55,163 nt of DNA from an uncultured Spirochaetaceae bacterium (GTDB lineage: Bacteria > Spirochaetota > Spirochaetia > Sphaerochaetales > Sphaerochaetaceae), in contig CALXKZ010000005.1 of assembly GCA_944389065.1 (NCBI GenBank), positions 1 through 55,163 of the forward strand, in the 5' to 3' direction. The position numbers and the translations under genes were made by a program. Each line of letters opens with the position of its first letter. The stretch's first letter is position 1. This document shows positions 1 to 8,953 of this stretch, in pieces. Below the pieces are notes generated by a model that was not told the DNA's origin, searched no databases, and saw nothing but the letters and a program-made list of their open reading frames with translations.

Positions 1-60
1 TGATCCTAGCTTCTCTTGATACCATCGTTCTCATAATATTATTTTACCATGTTGAATAGT

Positions 61-69
61 ATTATACCA
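61..69 (-). promoter_or_regulatory. Candidate extended -10 promoter facing the left edge
   Basis: On the minus strand a TATAAT hexamer (66 to 61) is preceded by TG one base upstream, an extended -10 arrangement. No convincing -35 is seen. An ATG at 34-32 opens a frame that stays open for 11 codons to the window edge, so a further minus-strand gene may start here. There is no Shine-Dalgarno in front of it and the coding call is too short to support. A 7-bp hairpin (95-112) without a T-run lies between the upstream esterase gene and this promoter. Confidence 0.4.
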
Positions 70-146
70 TGGCCTTCGGCTATATCCGCCATCACCATCT
101 TATGGAAGATGGAGTATGCGCGGATGAGCTTATTGATCAAAAGGGG

Positions 147-803
147 TCACTGGATAATCCAGCGTATCCCTTTCACTGTTCTTTCCACCATTTCCTGGAA
201 ATGATTCCCGGCATTAAGCTCATATTCCGTCACGATACCCTGTTCACCATACATACATGAAAGACTGTATGTCTCTTTCTCCACATTGCGCATATATGGA
301 TTCTGGGTCCTTACTTCCCTGTCTCCAAGAGAAAGATAGATACGTTCTATTCTTCCAGATAAAGCATGGTTTTTTGCATACTCAGCAAACCCTGGGTACC
401 AAAGAGATCCAGAGATGGAAGCGACCCTTGAGAACAAACCTGTCCGATACGCCGAGTATAATGCGAACAATCCCGCAAGCGAATAGCCAGCGATTGCAAT
501 ATATTCAGGGCATACCCCGGTTCTTTCCACAGCATATGGGATCATTATTCCTGTAAGCAGGGAAAGATAATCATCGGCCTTTCCTCCGAAAGGTGATCCA
601 TTCCTGAAAACCGCATCGGCGGCCCAGGGCGTAAGATCATCGTTCCATTTGATATTGGTAACGACAGCTAACGATACATCGCTTCCGATAGCATTATGTA
701 TTTCTTCACCTTCATTTTCTGATGCATTGATTACAACAAGAGGCGCTGTTCTATTTCCAGAAGGAAAGACCTGTATGGATCTGGTACCGATTGCAAATTT
801 CAT
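147..803 (-). CDS. Putative alpha/beta-hydrolase esterase
   Basis: This 218-residue protein looks like a small serine esterase of the alpha/beta-hydrolase fold (putative esterase family, Pfam PF00756-like). The nucleophile elbow reads GYSLAG near residue 107. A late GNHFQEM supplies the likely catalytic His, and a GDREVR segment may carry the acid. There is no signal peptide, so it is probably cytoplasmic. The substrate cannot be told from sequence; relatives act on acyl or siderophore esters. It starts 19 nt after the radA stop and is the last gene of the parA-parB-PPIase-radA run, so it is probably co-transcribed. The family call is fairly safe and the substrate is unknown. Confidence 0.7.
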   Translation of the reverse strand: MKFAIGTRSIQVFPSGNRTAPLVVINASENEGEEIHNAIGSDVSLAVVTNIKWNDDLTPWAADAVFRNGSPFGGKADDYLSLLTGIMIPYAVERTGVCPEYIAIAGYSLAGLFALYSAYRTGLFSRVASISGSLWYPGFAEYAKNHALSGRIERIYLSLGDREVRTQNPYMRNVEKETYSLSCMYGEQGIVTEYELNAGNHFQEMVERTVKGIRWIIQ

Positions 804-822
804 AAGTACTGCTTATTAATAG

Positions 823-2181
823 TTATTTCCTTTTACTGAATGAAGATAATATAGCTTGCTTTATATCTTTGACATTATCTGAAGAGGTTCCTAAGCTTGG
901 TTTACTATCTGTTGTGATAGCTCTTTTGAACCCCATATCAGAAAGAGCCTTCATCCTACGTGCGGAAGATGATACCGGACGGACCTCTCCTGCGAGAGAA
1001 AGTTCACTGAATGCCGCCAGATCATCAGGGACAGGAATATCCATCCGGGAACTATATAGGGCGATTGCAAGCGCAAGCTCTATAGAAACCTCTGAAAGCT
1101 TCATCCCTCCGCCTACATTCACATAAATATCCTGATCTGAAAGCATAAGTCCTGCATGTCTTTCCAGAATAGCTGCGACACGGCTTACCCTGGCGCTATC
1201 GATACGATCCGAATATATACGCTGCAGGCTCCCCTTTGCGGGAACGACGAGCGTCTGTATCTCAACAATGAATACCCTGCTTCCTTCTATCACCGGAGTG
1301 AACGCGATACCAGATGGTATTTCCTTTTCCATCCTCCTGGAGACAAAAGCCAAAGAGGGATCCTTGACGCCCTGAAGTCCATCTCCATCCATAGTGAACA
1401 AGCCAATCTCATCAACAGATCCGAATCTGTTCTTGCTTGCTCTTAAAAGCCTCATACCGGATTCTGCGCTCTCAAAATAGAGAACTGTATCAACCATATG
1501 CTCGACAATCTTCGGTCCTGCAATATTGCCATCTTTCGTAACATGCCCGATGAAGAATACGGCAGCGCCTATCTTCTTTGCGATCAGCGATATCTCCATG
1601 CAGCAGGCTCTGACCTAATTCGGAGAACCTGCCATAGAAGGCAAGGAAGCGCTGTAGAGCGTCTGCAGGGAATCAATGACAATATAACCCGGCTTAACGC
1701 GCTCAATCACTTCAGAGAGCGCCTCGAGCCTTGTATCGCAGAATACGGAAATGGACTCGCTTCTGAGCTTCAGCCTATTAGAGCGCATCCTGACCTGCGA
1801 TGGAGATTCCTCGCCAGATACATAGAGAACGGAGGCTGAAGAGGAAAGGCTGGAAAGCATCTGGATCATGATTGTCGATTTCCCGATTCCGGGCTCTCCT
1901 CCAACAAGGACTGAGGAGGGGCGCATGACACCTCCTCCAAGGACTCTATCAAGCTCATCAATGCCAGAAGAGACACGCATAGCTTTGTCTATAGGGATAT
2001 CAGAAAGCCTATGCACAGAATCATCCATGACAGTGGTATCTTTAACGGCTTTAGCTTTCTGTATAACCTTCTCTTCAGCAAATGAATTCCAGGCGCCGCA
2101 TTCCGGGCACCTGCCATTCCATTTTGATTCAACATGCCCGCATTCAGAACAGACATACTGGATTGCGCTTTCCTTTGCCAT
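823..2181 (-). pseudogene. radA: DNA repair protein RadA/Sms, interrupted by an in-frame amber codon
   Basis: RadA is a RecA-like, DnaB-type ATPase that drives branch migration in recombination. The first part (2181-1615, 188 codons) has the CxxC zinc finger (CSECG...CPEC), Walker A GGEPGIGKST and Walker B VIDSLQT. Then comes TAG at 1617-1615, followed in the same frame by five codons and an open frame to 823. That second part carries the RadA-specific KNRFG motif (ASKNRFGSVDEIG) and the Lon-like C-terminal domain. Joined, it is about 452 residues, the usual RadA length, with no indel. The stop sits where RadA proteins have Gln in G-S-x-x-Q-V-R, so a single CAG to TAG change explains it. TAG terminates dnaA, rnpA and yidC here, so reassignment is unlikely. 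The start overlaps the upstream PPIase stop (TGATG). A sequencing error or a recent mutation are both possible. Confidence 0.9.
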
Positions 2182-3131
2182 CAGAAATCCAGGAGTTCCA
2201 CATTGAAGATCAGATAAGAATCAGGAGGAATAACCCCAGGATAGCCATACTCGCCATATCCAAGCTCAGGAGGAATGATAAGAAGTCTTTTCTCCCCTTT
2301 CTTCATTGTCTGAAGAGCTTCATTCCACCCATCAATCACCTGTCCGACACGGAATGTAGCTGGCTTCTCCCTTATGAAAGAAGAATCGAATATCTTGCCA
2401 TTAAGCAGCTCTCCCTGATAATGGACTGTCACACTCTGCCCCATCTTGGGAGAAGTGTCTCCAGAACCTTCTTTCTGGACAATATACCTAAGCCCGGTAT
2501 GGGTTTTAATTGCATTTGGATATCTATTCTCGATCTCTTTTTCGACTTTTTCCTTTGCAGCTTTATGTGCTTCCTTGACTCTTCTTTCAACATCCTCAAC
2601 ATATGAAGCAAAGGCATCTCCCGTTGTCTCAAATGATTCAGCATCGCTTCCGACTCTGATTATCTCAACAGAATCAATTCTGTCACCCTGCTCAATACTG
2701 TTCACAACATCCTGCCCTTCAATGACATGTCCGAAAACAGTATGCTTTCCATCAAGCCACGGTGTTGGAACATGTGTGATGAAAAACTGGCTGCCATTTG
2801 TGCCAGGACCGGCATTTGCCATCGAAAGAACACCAGGCTTGTCATGTTTAAGCTCAGGATAGAATTCATCGGGGAATCTGTATCCAGGGCCACCTGTCCC
2901 ATCCCCTTTAGGACATCCTCCCTGTATCATGAAATCCTTGATAACTCTATGGAAGGATAATCCATCATAAAAAGGAGCCCCCTTATCATCAATATTAAGT
3001 GTTCCTTCAGCAAGTCCCACAAAATTACAGACTGTCATTGGACAGCGTTTATACTCCAGTTCAAGAAGAATGTCCCCTTTCTCTGTGTGGATGTCTGCAT
3101 ATAATCCATCTTTAAGTTTATTCTTATCCAT
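2181..3131 (-). CDS. Dual-family peptidyl-prolyl isomerase (cyclophilin-FKBP fusion)
   Basis: This 316-residue protein joins two unrelated prolyl isomerases. Residues 1 to about 165 are a cyclophilin, with the catalytic Arg in [13 protein letters not shown] and the [12 protein letters not shown] loop. A charged helical linker follows (about 170-205). Residues 210-316 are an FKBP domain ([18 protein letters not shown], then [10 protein letters not shown]). No signal peptide is visible, so it should act on cytoplasmic clients. From memory, cyclophilin-FKBP proteins in this order have been described from Treponema denticola and Flavobacterium, which fits a spirochete. It begins 5 nt after parB and its TGA overlaps the radA ATG, so it is embedded in the par operon and probably translationally coupled to radA. 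Confidence 0.92.
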   Translation of the reverse strand: MDKNKLKDGLYADIHTEKGDILLELEYKRCPMTVCNFVGLAEGTLNIDDKGAPFYDGLSFHRVIKDFMIQGGCPKGDGTGGPGYRFPDEFYPELKHDKPGVLSMANAGPGTNGSQFFITHVPTPWLDGKHTVFGHVIEGQDVVNSIEQGDRIDSVEIIRVGSDAESFETTGDAFASYVEDVERRVKEAHKAAKEKVEKEIENRYPNAIKTHTGLRYIVQKEGSGDTSPKMGQSVTVHYQGELLNGKIFDSSFIREKPATFRVGQVIDGWNEALQTMKKGEKRLLIIPPELGYGEYGYPGVIPPDSYLIFNVELLDF

Positions 3132-3136
3132 ATTTA

Positions 3137-4126
3137 TTACTCCGTAAAAAGCTCTCCTCCATCAGAAAGGAGGGCATAGATTCTTTCAAGGTCCTGCTGT
3201 GAACGGTAGCGTATCATCAGCCTTCCCTTGCTGAGGTTACCTTTGATCTCACATCTGCTTCCAATAGCGGATACAAATTTCTCTTCAATCTCATTTATCT
3301 CAGGGTCCTCATCCCTTTCTTTTTTCTTTGGTACAATCTTATGGCCTTTGTTGTACTCATCAGCAAGTCTTTCTGCCTCTCTTACTGACAGATCCTTCTC
3401 AACTATCTTATCGAGGAGAAGCTGCTGGTCAGAAGGGTTGATAAGCGAAAGAATCGCTCTCGCATGTCCTGCCGAGATCTGGCCGGAAATCAGATCATCC
3501 TTTATGGAATCAGAGAGAGAAAGCAATCTAAGCGAATTAGCTATAGCTGAACGGGATTTACCCACTTTCTCCGCCACCTGTTCCTGAGTCAGATCAGAAC
3601 GCTGCATGAGATACTGATAAGCAGATGCTTCTTCTATAGGATTCAGATTCTCCCGCTGTATATTCTCAATAAGAGACATCTGTATTCTCTGCATCTCATT
3701 CAGAGATTTGATTATGACAGGGACTTTATCAACCCCAGCAAGGCCTGCTGCACGGAAACGCCTCTCTCCAGCAATAATAGAATAACGCCCAGGCACTATC
3801 TCCTCAACTATTATAGGCTGAATGATCCCCTGCTCCTTGATTGAAATGGAAAGCTCTCTCAGGGACTCCTCATCAAATGATTTCCTTGGCTGATTAGGAT
3901 TGGCAGAAATACATGACAAGGGTACATATATGGCAGATATAGCAGCTGCAGCCGATTGTGCTGTTTTACGTGATTCTTTTACTGTGCTCTTTTTGGGCGT
4001 TGAATCAGCTTCAGGAATATCAGAAGAAGATTTAGTGATTATATTTTCAACTTGAGAGTCAAAATCAAAGCTCCCCATCAACGACCCAATGCCTTTTCCA
4101 AGACCATGCTTCTTATCACTGGACAC
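3137..4126 (-). CDS. parB: Chromosome partitioning protein ParB
   Basis: This 329-residue ParB binds parS and spreads as a CTP-dependent DNA clamp to drive origin segregation with ParA and load SMC. The N-terminal CTPase part has GERRFRA and [14 protein letters not shown] near residues 128 and 160. A helix-turn-helix follows ([20 protein letters not shown]). The C-terminal segment should be the dimerisation domain. The N-terminus, [12 protein letters not shown], is the usual ParA-interacting peptide. It overlaps parA by 11 nt. Two perfect parS sites lie 1.2-1.8 kb away, beyond nfu, so the complete ParABS system is inside this window. Confidence 0.97.
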   Translation of the reverse strand: MSSDKKHGLGKGIGSLMGSFDFDSQVENIITKSSSDIPEADSTPKKSTVKESRKTAQSAAAAISAIYVPLSCISANPNQPRKSFDEESLRELSISIKEQGIIQPIIVEEIVPGRYSIIAGERRFRAAGLAGVDKVPVIIKSLNEMQRIQMSLIENIQRENLNPIEEASAYQYLMQRSDLTQEQVAEKVGKSRSAIANSLRLLSLSDSIKDDLISGQISAGHARAILSLINPSDQQLLLDKIVEKDLSVREAERLADEYNKGHKIVPKKKERDEDPEINEIEEKFVSAIGSRCEIKGNLSKGRLMIRYRSQQDLERIYALLSDGGELFTE

Positions 4127-4877
4127 GGCTTAATACCTCCTTAGCAAGTTCCGCAAATGCTTTTGATCCAACATTCGATTTATCATAGTAATTGATCGGA
4201 AGACCATGTGAAGGGGCCTCTGACAATCTTATCGACCTAGGAATTATCGTCTTAAATACAGTATCACTGAAGAAAGAAGAAATATCCTCCACAACCTGCT
4301 GATTGAGAAGCGCCCTCTTCTGATACATTGTAAAAAGAATACCCAATGTCTTGATCTTCGGATTAAGCTGCTTTCTTACATTGCTTATTGTTCTCATAAT
4401 GAGATTAAGGCCTTCCATTGCAAGATACTCGCACTGTAATGGAATGATGATATAATCCGCCCAGGCAAGAGCATTCATCGTCTCAAGTCCAAGTGATGGA
4501 GGACAATCCAGAAGAATAAACTCAAAATCATCATCAATAGACCCAAGCGCCGTCTTCAGGAAATACTCACGATTATTCTGATTGACAAGCTCAATAGATA
4601 AACCTGCAACATCCAATGAGCCTGGAATCAAATAAAGATTTTTGAATATGGTAGATTGAACTGCCATACTGGCAGGAATCTCACCAGCAATCACCTGATA
4701 TATATTTGCCTTCTTAAGATCACCTGACACAGCTCCAGTAAGATTGCATTGTGCATCAAAATCAATAAGAAGAACCTTATGACCCAATTCAGACAGAGCA
4801 GATCCAAGATTAACAGTTGCAGTTGTTTTTCCGACTCCACCTTTCTGATTATAGAATATAATTTTATGAGCACTCAT
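4116..4877 (-). CDS. parA: Chromosome partitioning ATPase ParA/Soj
   Basis: ParA-type ATPase of about 253 residues. It binds DNA non-specifically in the ATP state and is released by ParB, moving origins apart; in some bacteria Soj also regulates DnaA. The deviant Walker A, KGGVGKTT, sits directly at the N-terminus, followed by LLIDFDAQCNLT and the LLDCPPSLG motif. I chose ATG at 4877 (MSAHKIIFYNQKGG) because family members start just before the P-loop. A GTG at 4892 would add five residues; neither has a strong Shine-Dalgarno. It is the first gene of the minus-strand run and is divergent from nfu. Confidence 0.96.
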   Translation of the reverse strand: MSAHKIIFYNQKGGVGKTTATVNLGSALSELGHKVLLIDFDAQCNLTGAVSGDLKKANIYQVIAGEIPASMAVQSTIFKNLYLIPGSLDVAGLSIELVNQNNREYFLKTALGSIDDDFEFILLDCPPSLGLETMNALAWADYIIIPLQCEYLAMEGLNLIMRTISNVRKQLNPKIKTLGILFTMYQKRALLNQQVVEDISSFFSDTVFKTIIPRSIRLSEAPSHGLPINYYDKSNVGSKAFAELAKEVLSRVQ

Positions 4878-4940
4878 ATTATCAAAATACACAATTACCC
4901 ATATATTGTCATTAAAAAGATTTAAGAATCAACCAAAAAC

Positions 4941-4970
4941 TTGACCCATTGGCATGGGGTGTAGTATCTT
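4941..4970 (+). promoter_or_regulatory. Candidate promoter of nfu
   Basis: TTGACC (4941-4946) is followed by TATCTT (4965-4970) with an 18-bp spacer, or by TAGTAT (4962-4967) with 15 bp. It lies in the 116-bp gap between divergent parA and nfu. The nfu gene has a good ribosome site (AGGGAG) 7 nt before its ATG, giving a leader of about 15-20 nt. Confidence 0.5.
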
Positions 4971-4993
4971 AAATCCAACCAAGGGAGAATAAC

Positions 4994-5245
4994 ATGGCCA
5001 ATGTAACTGTTGAAGCTATCCAAGAAGCAATCAATGCAATCCGTCCTGCCCTGCAGAATGATGGCGGAGATATTGAGTATGTCAGCTATGACGAAAATAA
5101 CAAGAAAGTACATGTAAGACTTGTAGGCGCTTGTGCAGGATGCCCAATGAGTCAGCTCACTCTTACAAATGGTGTACAAAGATATATGAGAGAAACATTG
5201 GATAATGAGCTAACAATAATCAATGATGGGCAGCCAAACTTTTAA
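4994..5245 (+). CDS. nfu: NifU-like iron-sulfur scaffold (Nfu domain)
   Basis: This 83-residue protein is a stand-alone Nfu domain. It holds or passes on an Fe-S cluster using the paired cysteines in GACAGCPMS near residue 48. The N-terminal NDGGDIEYV and the helix after the CxxC are typical of the family. Single-domain Nfu proteins usually carry clusters to apo-targets. Here that could include the serine dehydratase and endonuclease III encoded downstream, which is inference. It has its own promoter and a strong terminator, so it is monocistronic between parA and the parS region. Confidence 0.93.
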   Translation: MANVTVEAIQEAINAIRPALQNDGGDIEYVSYDENNKKVHVRLVGACAGCPMSQLTLTNGVQRYMRETLDNELTIINDGQPNF

Positions 5246-5264
5246 TATTTCTCTCACGCATAAC

Positions 5265-5290
5265 AGGCAGGATCATTCCCTGCCTTTTTT
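5265..5290 (+). terminator. Intrinsic terminator after nfu
   Basis: Perfect 7-bp stem AGGCAGG (5265-5271) / CCTGCCT (5279-5285) with a 7-nt loop and a T-run directly after it. It starts 20 nt past the nfu stop and abuts the first parS site. Confidence 0.92.
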
Positions 5291-5305
5291 GTTTCACGTG
5301 AAACA
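5290..5305. promoter_or_regulatory. parS site 1
   Basis: A perfect 16-bp palindrome TGTTTCACGTGAAACA, identical to the widely conserved bacterial parS consensus recognised by ParB. It directly follows the nfu terminator and lies 7.3 kb from the dnaA-dnaN box cluster. Confidence 0.96.
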
Positions 5306-6406
5306 TTGACATTTACGTCTTTATAACAATTCAACAAACAGAAGCAGGACACCTGATATTAAAAATTATTCTCGTTCTAGTGGCTTATAGGTTAGTACTT
5401 TAAATTTCAATTGAGGAGATGGAGTTTATTGAGAGAGTTTTGTAACAAACTCAAAATTTAGAATGTTCAAAAGCTTTTTGAAAACAATCTCAAAAGCAGT
5501 ACCAGCAACATGACAATGAAATGAATGAAATATAATTGAATGATATATCGCACACACCTACATCATATTCGAGAAGTTTAAAATAAGCCCAGGTAACGGC
5601 AAGATCTTTTTATAACATACAAAATAAATCAATTGGCAAAATAGCAATGTCAAACGATCTTTCCATTTTTACCAATCAATAATAAATACATACTCAGAAA
5701 ACACTTCATGATATATCAAATTAAACCACAAGAGTTTTATTTCTATTTTCACATTTATTCATGGAGTAATATAAAACTACACTCTGAGAATAAAATCTAT
5801 CTCATACTATTTTCATTTGAATACGAAAGACATCAGAAAAGAAAACGAGAAACCAATACGATATAGGATAATACGGCGCTCTATTCAATTATAATTTTTA
5901 ACTGTTTCACGTGAAACATGGGATATGAATTATTTATCCGCAATTCCAGTAGACTAGATTATAAAGTTGTTATATACATAGAGGAAGTGGAGCATTAGAT
6001 CTGATTTCAGATTTTTTCTTTTGTGCTCATATCAAAAACTGCATTTTACGCATTTAAATAAGGTTTTTTGATATAAATTTCTTTACACAGAAACAGAATC
6101 CATAAACTTTTCTTTCTTATATTCCCTATTTAATAGGTATATATTCGTATTTGAATTATTGTACCTCATTCTGTGATCATCCCTTGACTTTGTTTCTATC
6201 AATAAATGCAAAATGATGCCAATTTTGCTTTTGATTTTTCTTTTTTGCTGTCCGTAAGGTTGTTTATTAGAATGGATTGTATTATTTTTATATAAGTATT
6301 CCTATTATGTGGATCTTCATGATTAATTACACTAGCTGATGGGACCTTGTGAGTAATTGGTTTGTGATTTTTCAGTTCAATTGAATTGATGATTTATATA
6401 AGCAGT
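5306..6406. other. AT-rich non-coding region carrying parS 2
   Basis: About 1.1 kb with no open frame of 60 codons and a much higher AT content than the flanking genes. I see parS 2 (5903-5918), a 7-bp hairpin at 5466-5482, a 6-bp hairpin around 5433-5452, and a weak 5-bp hairpin followed by six Ts (5999-6018) that could end a small transcript. I found no tRNA, tmRNA or RNase P RNA pattern, and no DnaA box matching TTWTNCACA. It may be a protected landing zone for ParB spreading, or a decayed region. Confidence 0.7.
5903..5918. promoter_or_regulatory. parS site 2
   Basis: A second perfect TGTTTCACGTGAAACA palindrome, 613 bp from the first and about 6.7 kb from the dnaA-dnaN box cluster. Both sites are intergenic, which is less common than parS sites buried in genes. 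Confidence 0.96.
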
Positions 6407-6440
6407 AAATCAGGGCCATTGGTAACAACAGCCCTGATTT
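6407..6440 (-). terminator. Hairpin terminator after gyrA
   Basis: Perfect 10-bp inverted repeat AAATCAGGGC (6407-6416) / GCCCTGATTT (6431-6440) with a 14-nt loop, 15 bp past the gyrA stop. On the minus strand only three Ts follow, so termination may be partial or use the A/T-rich stem base. Confidence 0.75.
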
Positions 6441-6455
6441 TAAGTTCACTGATTA

Positions 6456-8942
6456 TTACTGATTATCATCGGAATTTGCTTCACCTTCTTCAGGCTCATC
6501 ATCCTCTTCTTCCTGATACCCTGTAACTGCGATTGCGTTAATCAGATCATCCTTCTTCTTGAAAGAGGCTACCTTGACACCCATAGCAGCTCTGCCCTGG
6601 ATTGAGATATCCCTGGCATGCAATCTTATCGTCTGCCCCTTGAGTGTGATGATAACGATATCTGAATCATCATCTACAGCTACAGCTCCGACAAGGCCCT
6701 TATCTTCTACGGTATAGATCTTCTGTCCCATGGTTCCTCGTCCATGAGGCATGAACTGATCAAACCTGACCTGCTTGCCCTTGCCGTTTTCTGTAATCAT
6801 CAGAATACGCTTCTCATTATCAACAGGAACGACTCCTACTACCTCATCGTCACCGATAAGCCTGATACCCCTTACTCCATGGGTTGCCCTTCCCATTGTC
6901 CTTACATCATCTGCATGGATTCTAAGGCCCTTTCCATTCTTGGTGACTATCATAACGTCATCATCATCCTTGACGAAGATTGATGAGATAAGAGAATCAC
7001 CCTCATCCAGGATTATAGCCTTTACTCCTCTTGCCTTTGCATTGATGAAATCATTGAGACGGACTTTCTTTGCAACGCCGAAGCGGGTAACCATAAGCAG
7101 ATAATCATTCTCAGAGAATTCAGAGAAGGATATAACAGATGTGACCTTCTCATTATTCTCAATCTGGAGGAAGTTCTTTATATTAGCTCCCTTGGTATTC
7201 TTTGCTCCCTCTGGAATCTCAAAAGCCTTGATATAATATGCCTTTCCGAAATCCGTTACGAACATCACATAGTCATGAGAAGAGCAAATGAAGAGATGAT
7301 CAACATAATCTCCATCAACAAGTTTTGCGCCGATTGTTCCCTTTCCGCCACGGCCCTGAGCCTTATATTCATCGGTTGAAAGCCTCTTTGCAAAACCTTT
7401 TCTGGAAATATTGATTACTACATCTTCCTTCTTGATGAAATCCTCAGGAGAGGCGTCATTTAGTTCCTGCTCTATAATCTCTGTGCGCCTTCTGTCCCCA
7501 TAGTTCTGTCCGATTGCTATAATCTCATCACGCACAACTCCAAGAATCTTCCTCTTATCTGAAAGAAGATCCTTGTAATATGCAATCTTAGCTTCAAGAT
7601 CTGAAAGCTCATTCAGGATTTTATCTGTCTCAAGATGTGAAAGCCTTCCAAGCTTCATATCGATGATTGCATCAGCCTGTATCTTATCAAGGGCAAAGGC
7701 CTTCTGAAGCTCAAGTGAAGCGATATTGTTATCTTCGCTTTCCTTGATGATCCTGATTACTTCATCAATATTCTCAAGACCGATCTTAAGGCCAAGAAGT
7801 ATATGAGCCCTTTCCTCTGCTTTTCTCAGATCGAATCTTGTACGCCTTTCTATGACTTCCTCTCTATGGTCAACATATACAGCAACCATATCCTTGAGAT
7901 TCATCAGCTGAGGCTTTCCATCCTTAAGAGCAAGATTATATGCATTGAAATTGCTCTGAAGGGCAGTGCGGCTGAACAGCATATTCAAGACAATCTTAGG
8001 GACGGCTCCCTGCTTGAGCTCAACGACTACTCTTATACCATCCCGTCCGCTTTCATCTCTGACAGCTGAGATATTAGGAATAATGTTATCCTTTCTGAGA
8101 TCATCGATCTTCTTCACAAGCTCAGCCTTATTGACCTGATAGGGGAGCTCAGTAAAGATTATCGCATCATGTCCTCTGTCATTCTCCTCGATTTCATAAC
8201 GGGATCTGATTACTATCTTACCCCTGCCTGTGGTATAGGCATCCATTATGCCTTTCTTACCGCAGATTATCCCGTATGATGGGAAATCGGGGCCTTTTAT
8301 ATAGTTCATCAGCTCTGGAATCGTTATATCCGGATTATCAATATACGCACATATACCATCCACGACTTCCTGGAGATTATGAGGAGCAAGGTTTGTTGCC
8401 ATACCTACTGCGATTCCAGATGATCCATTTGTCAGAAGGAATGGAAAAGCTGCTGGCAGGACTGCTGGTTCTGTTGTTGAATCATCATAGTTAGGGACAA
8501 AATCAACGGTTTCCTTCTGGATATCGGAAAGCATTTCCTCTCCGATACGGCTCATCCTTGCCTCTGTATACCTCATAGCAGCAGGTGGATCGCCGTCGAT
8601 TGAACCGAAGTTTCCCTGAGGTGATACAACTGGATAGCGCAGTGAGAAATCCTGTCCAAGACGTACAAGAGCATCATACACTGAGGCATCGCCATGCGGA
8701 TGATATTTTCCAAGTACATCTCCTACAATACGAGCACACTTCTTATTCGGCGTATTGTAGCGGATACCCTGCTCAAACATATCATAGAGAATTCTTCTAT
8801 GAACTGGCTTAAGTCCATCTCTGGCATCAGGAAGCGCTCTGCTTATGATGACCGACATTGCATAATTTATATAGCTGGTGCGCATCTCCTCCGAAATATC
8901 GGCATTGATTACACGCCCTGTGAGTTCCTGGCTGTCTTCCAT
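6456..8942 (-). CDS. gyrA: DNA gyrase subunit A
   Basis: This 828-residue subunit cuts and rejoins DNA in the gyrase A2B2 complex. The catalytic Tyr is about residue 125 ([10 protein letters not shown]). The quinolone region reads [10 protein letters not shown], with Ala86 where E. coli has Ser83 and Asp90 matching Asp87. The C-terminal beta-pinwheel has a GyrA box variant, QGRGGKG, confirming gyrase rather than topoisomerase IV. The tail is strongly acidic ([11 protein letters not shown]), a feature that modulates supercoiling in other gyrases. It starts 11 nt after gyrB with an AAGGA ribosome site, so gyrB-gyrA form an operon ending at the hairpin near 6.4 kb. Confidence 0.98.
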   Translation of the reverse strand: MEDSQELTGRVINADISEEMRTSYINYAMSVIISRALPDARDGLKPVHRRILYDMFEQGIRYNTPNKKCARIVGDVLGKYHPHGDASVYDALVRLGQDFSLRYPVVSPQGNFGSIDGDPPAAMRYTEARMSRIGEEMLSDIQKETVDFVPNYDDSTTEPAVLPAAFPFLLTNGSSGIAVGMATNLAPHNLQEVVDGICAYIDNPDITIPELMNYIKGPDFPSYGIICGKKGIMDAYTTGRGKIVIRSRYEIEENDRGHDAIIFTELPYQVNKAELVKKIDDLRKDNIIPNISAVRDESGRDGIRVVVELKQGAVPKIVLNMLFSRTALQSNFNAYNLALKDGKPQLMNLKDMVAVYVDHREEVIERRTRFDLRKAEERAHILLGLKIGLENIDEVIRIIKESEDNNIASLELQKAFALDKIQADAIIDMKLGRLSHLETDKILNELSDLEAKIAYYKDLLSDKRKILGVVRDEIIAIGQNYGDRRRTEIIEQELNDASPEDFIKKEDVVINISRKGFAKRLSTDEYKAQGRGGKGTIGAKLVDGDYVDHLFICSSHDYVMFVTDFGKAYYIKAFEIPEGAKNTKGANIKNFLQIENNEKVTSVISFSEFSENDYLLMVTRFGVAKKVRLNDFINAKARGVKAIILDEGDSLISSIFVKDDDDVMIVTKNGKGLRIHADDVRTMGRATHGVRGIRLIGDDEVVGVVPVDNEKRILMITENGKGKQVRFDQFMPHGRGTMGQKIYTVEDKGLVGAVAVDDDSDIVIITLKGQTIRLHARDISIQGRAAMGVKVASFKKKDDLINAIAVTGYQEEEDDEPEEGEANSDDNQ

Positions 8943-8953
8943 AACACTGTTCC

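Noticed and set aside
1615..1617. TAG in radA as evidence of a reassigned stop codon
   Set aside because: dnaA, rnpA and yidC in the same window end in TAG at the expected protein length, so TAG is a normal stop here.
5630..5650. Sigma54 promoter (TTGGCA then GC)
   Set aside because: Spacing between the GG and GC elements is three bases too short for the -24/-12 consensus.
5919..6400. Small RNA gene (tmRNA, SRP RNA or RNase P RNA) in the AT-rich gap
   Set aside because: No conserved core sequences or strong long stems; only one weak hairpin with a T-run at 5999-6018.
5246..6455. oriC in the parS region
   Set aside because: It is AT-rich, but no nonamer matching TTWTNCACA was found, while dnaA-dnaN has eight.
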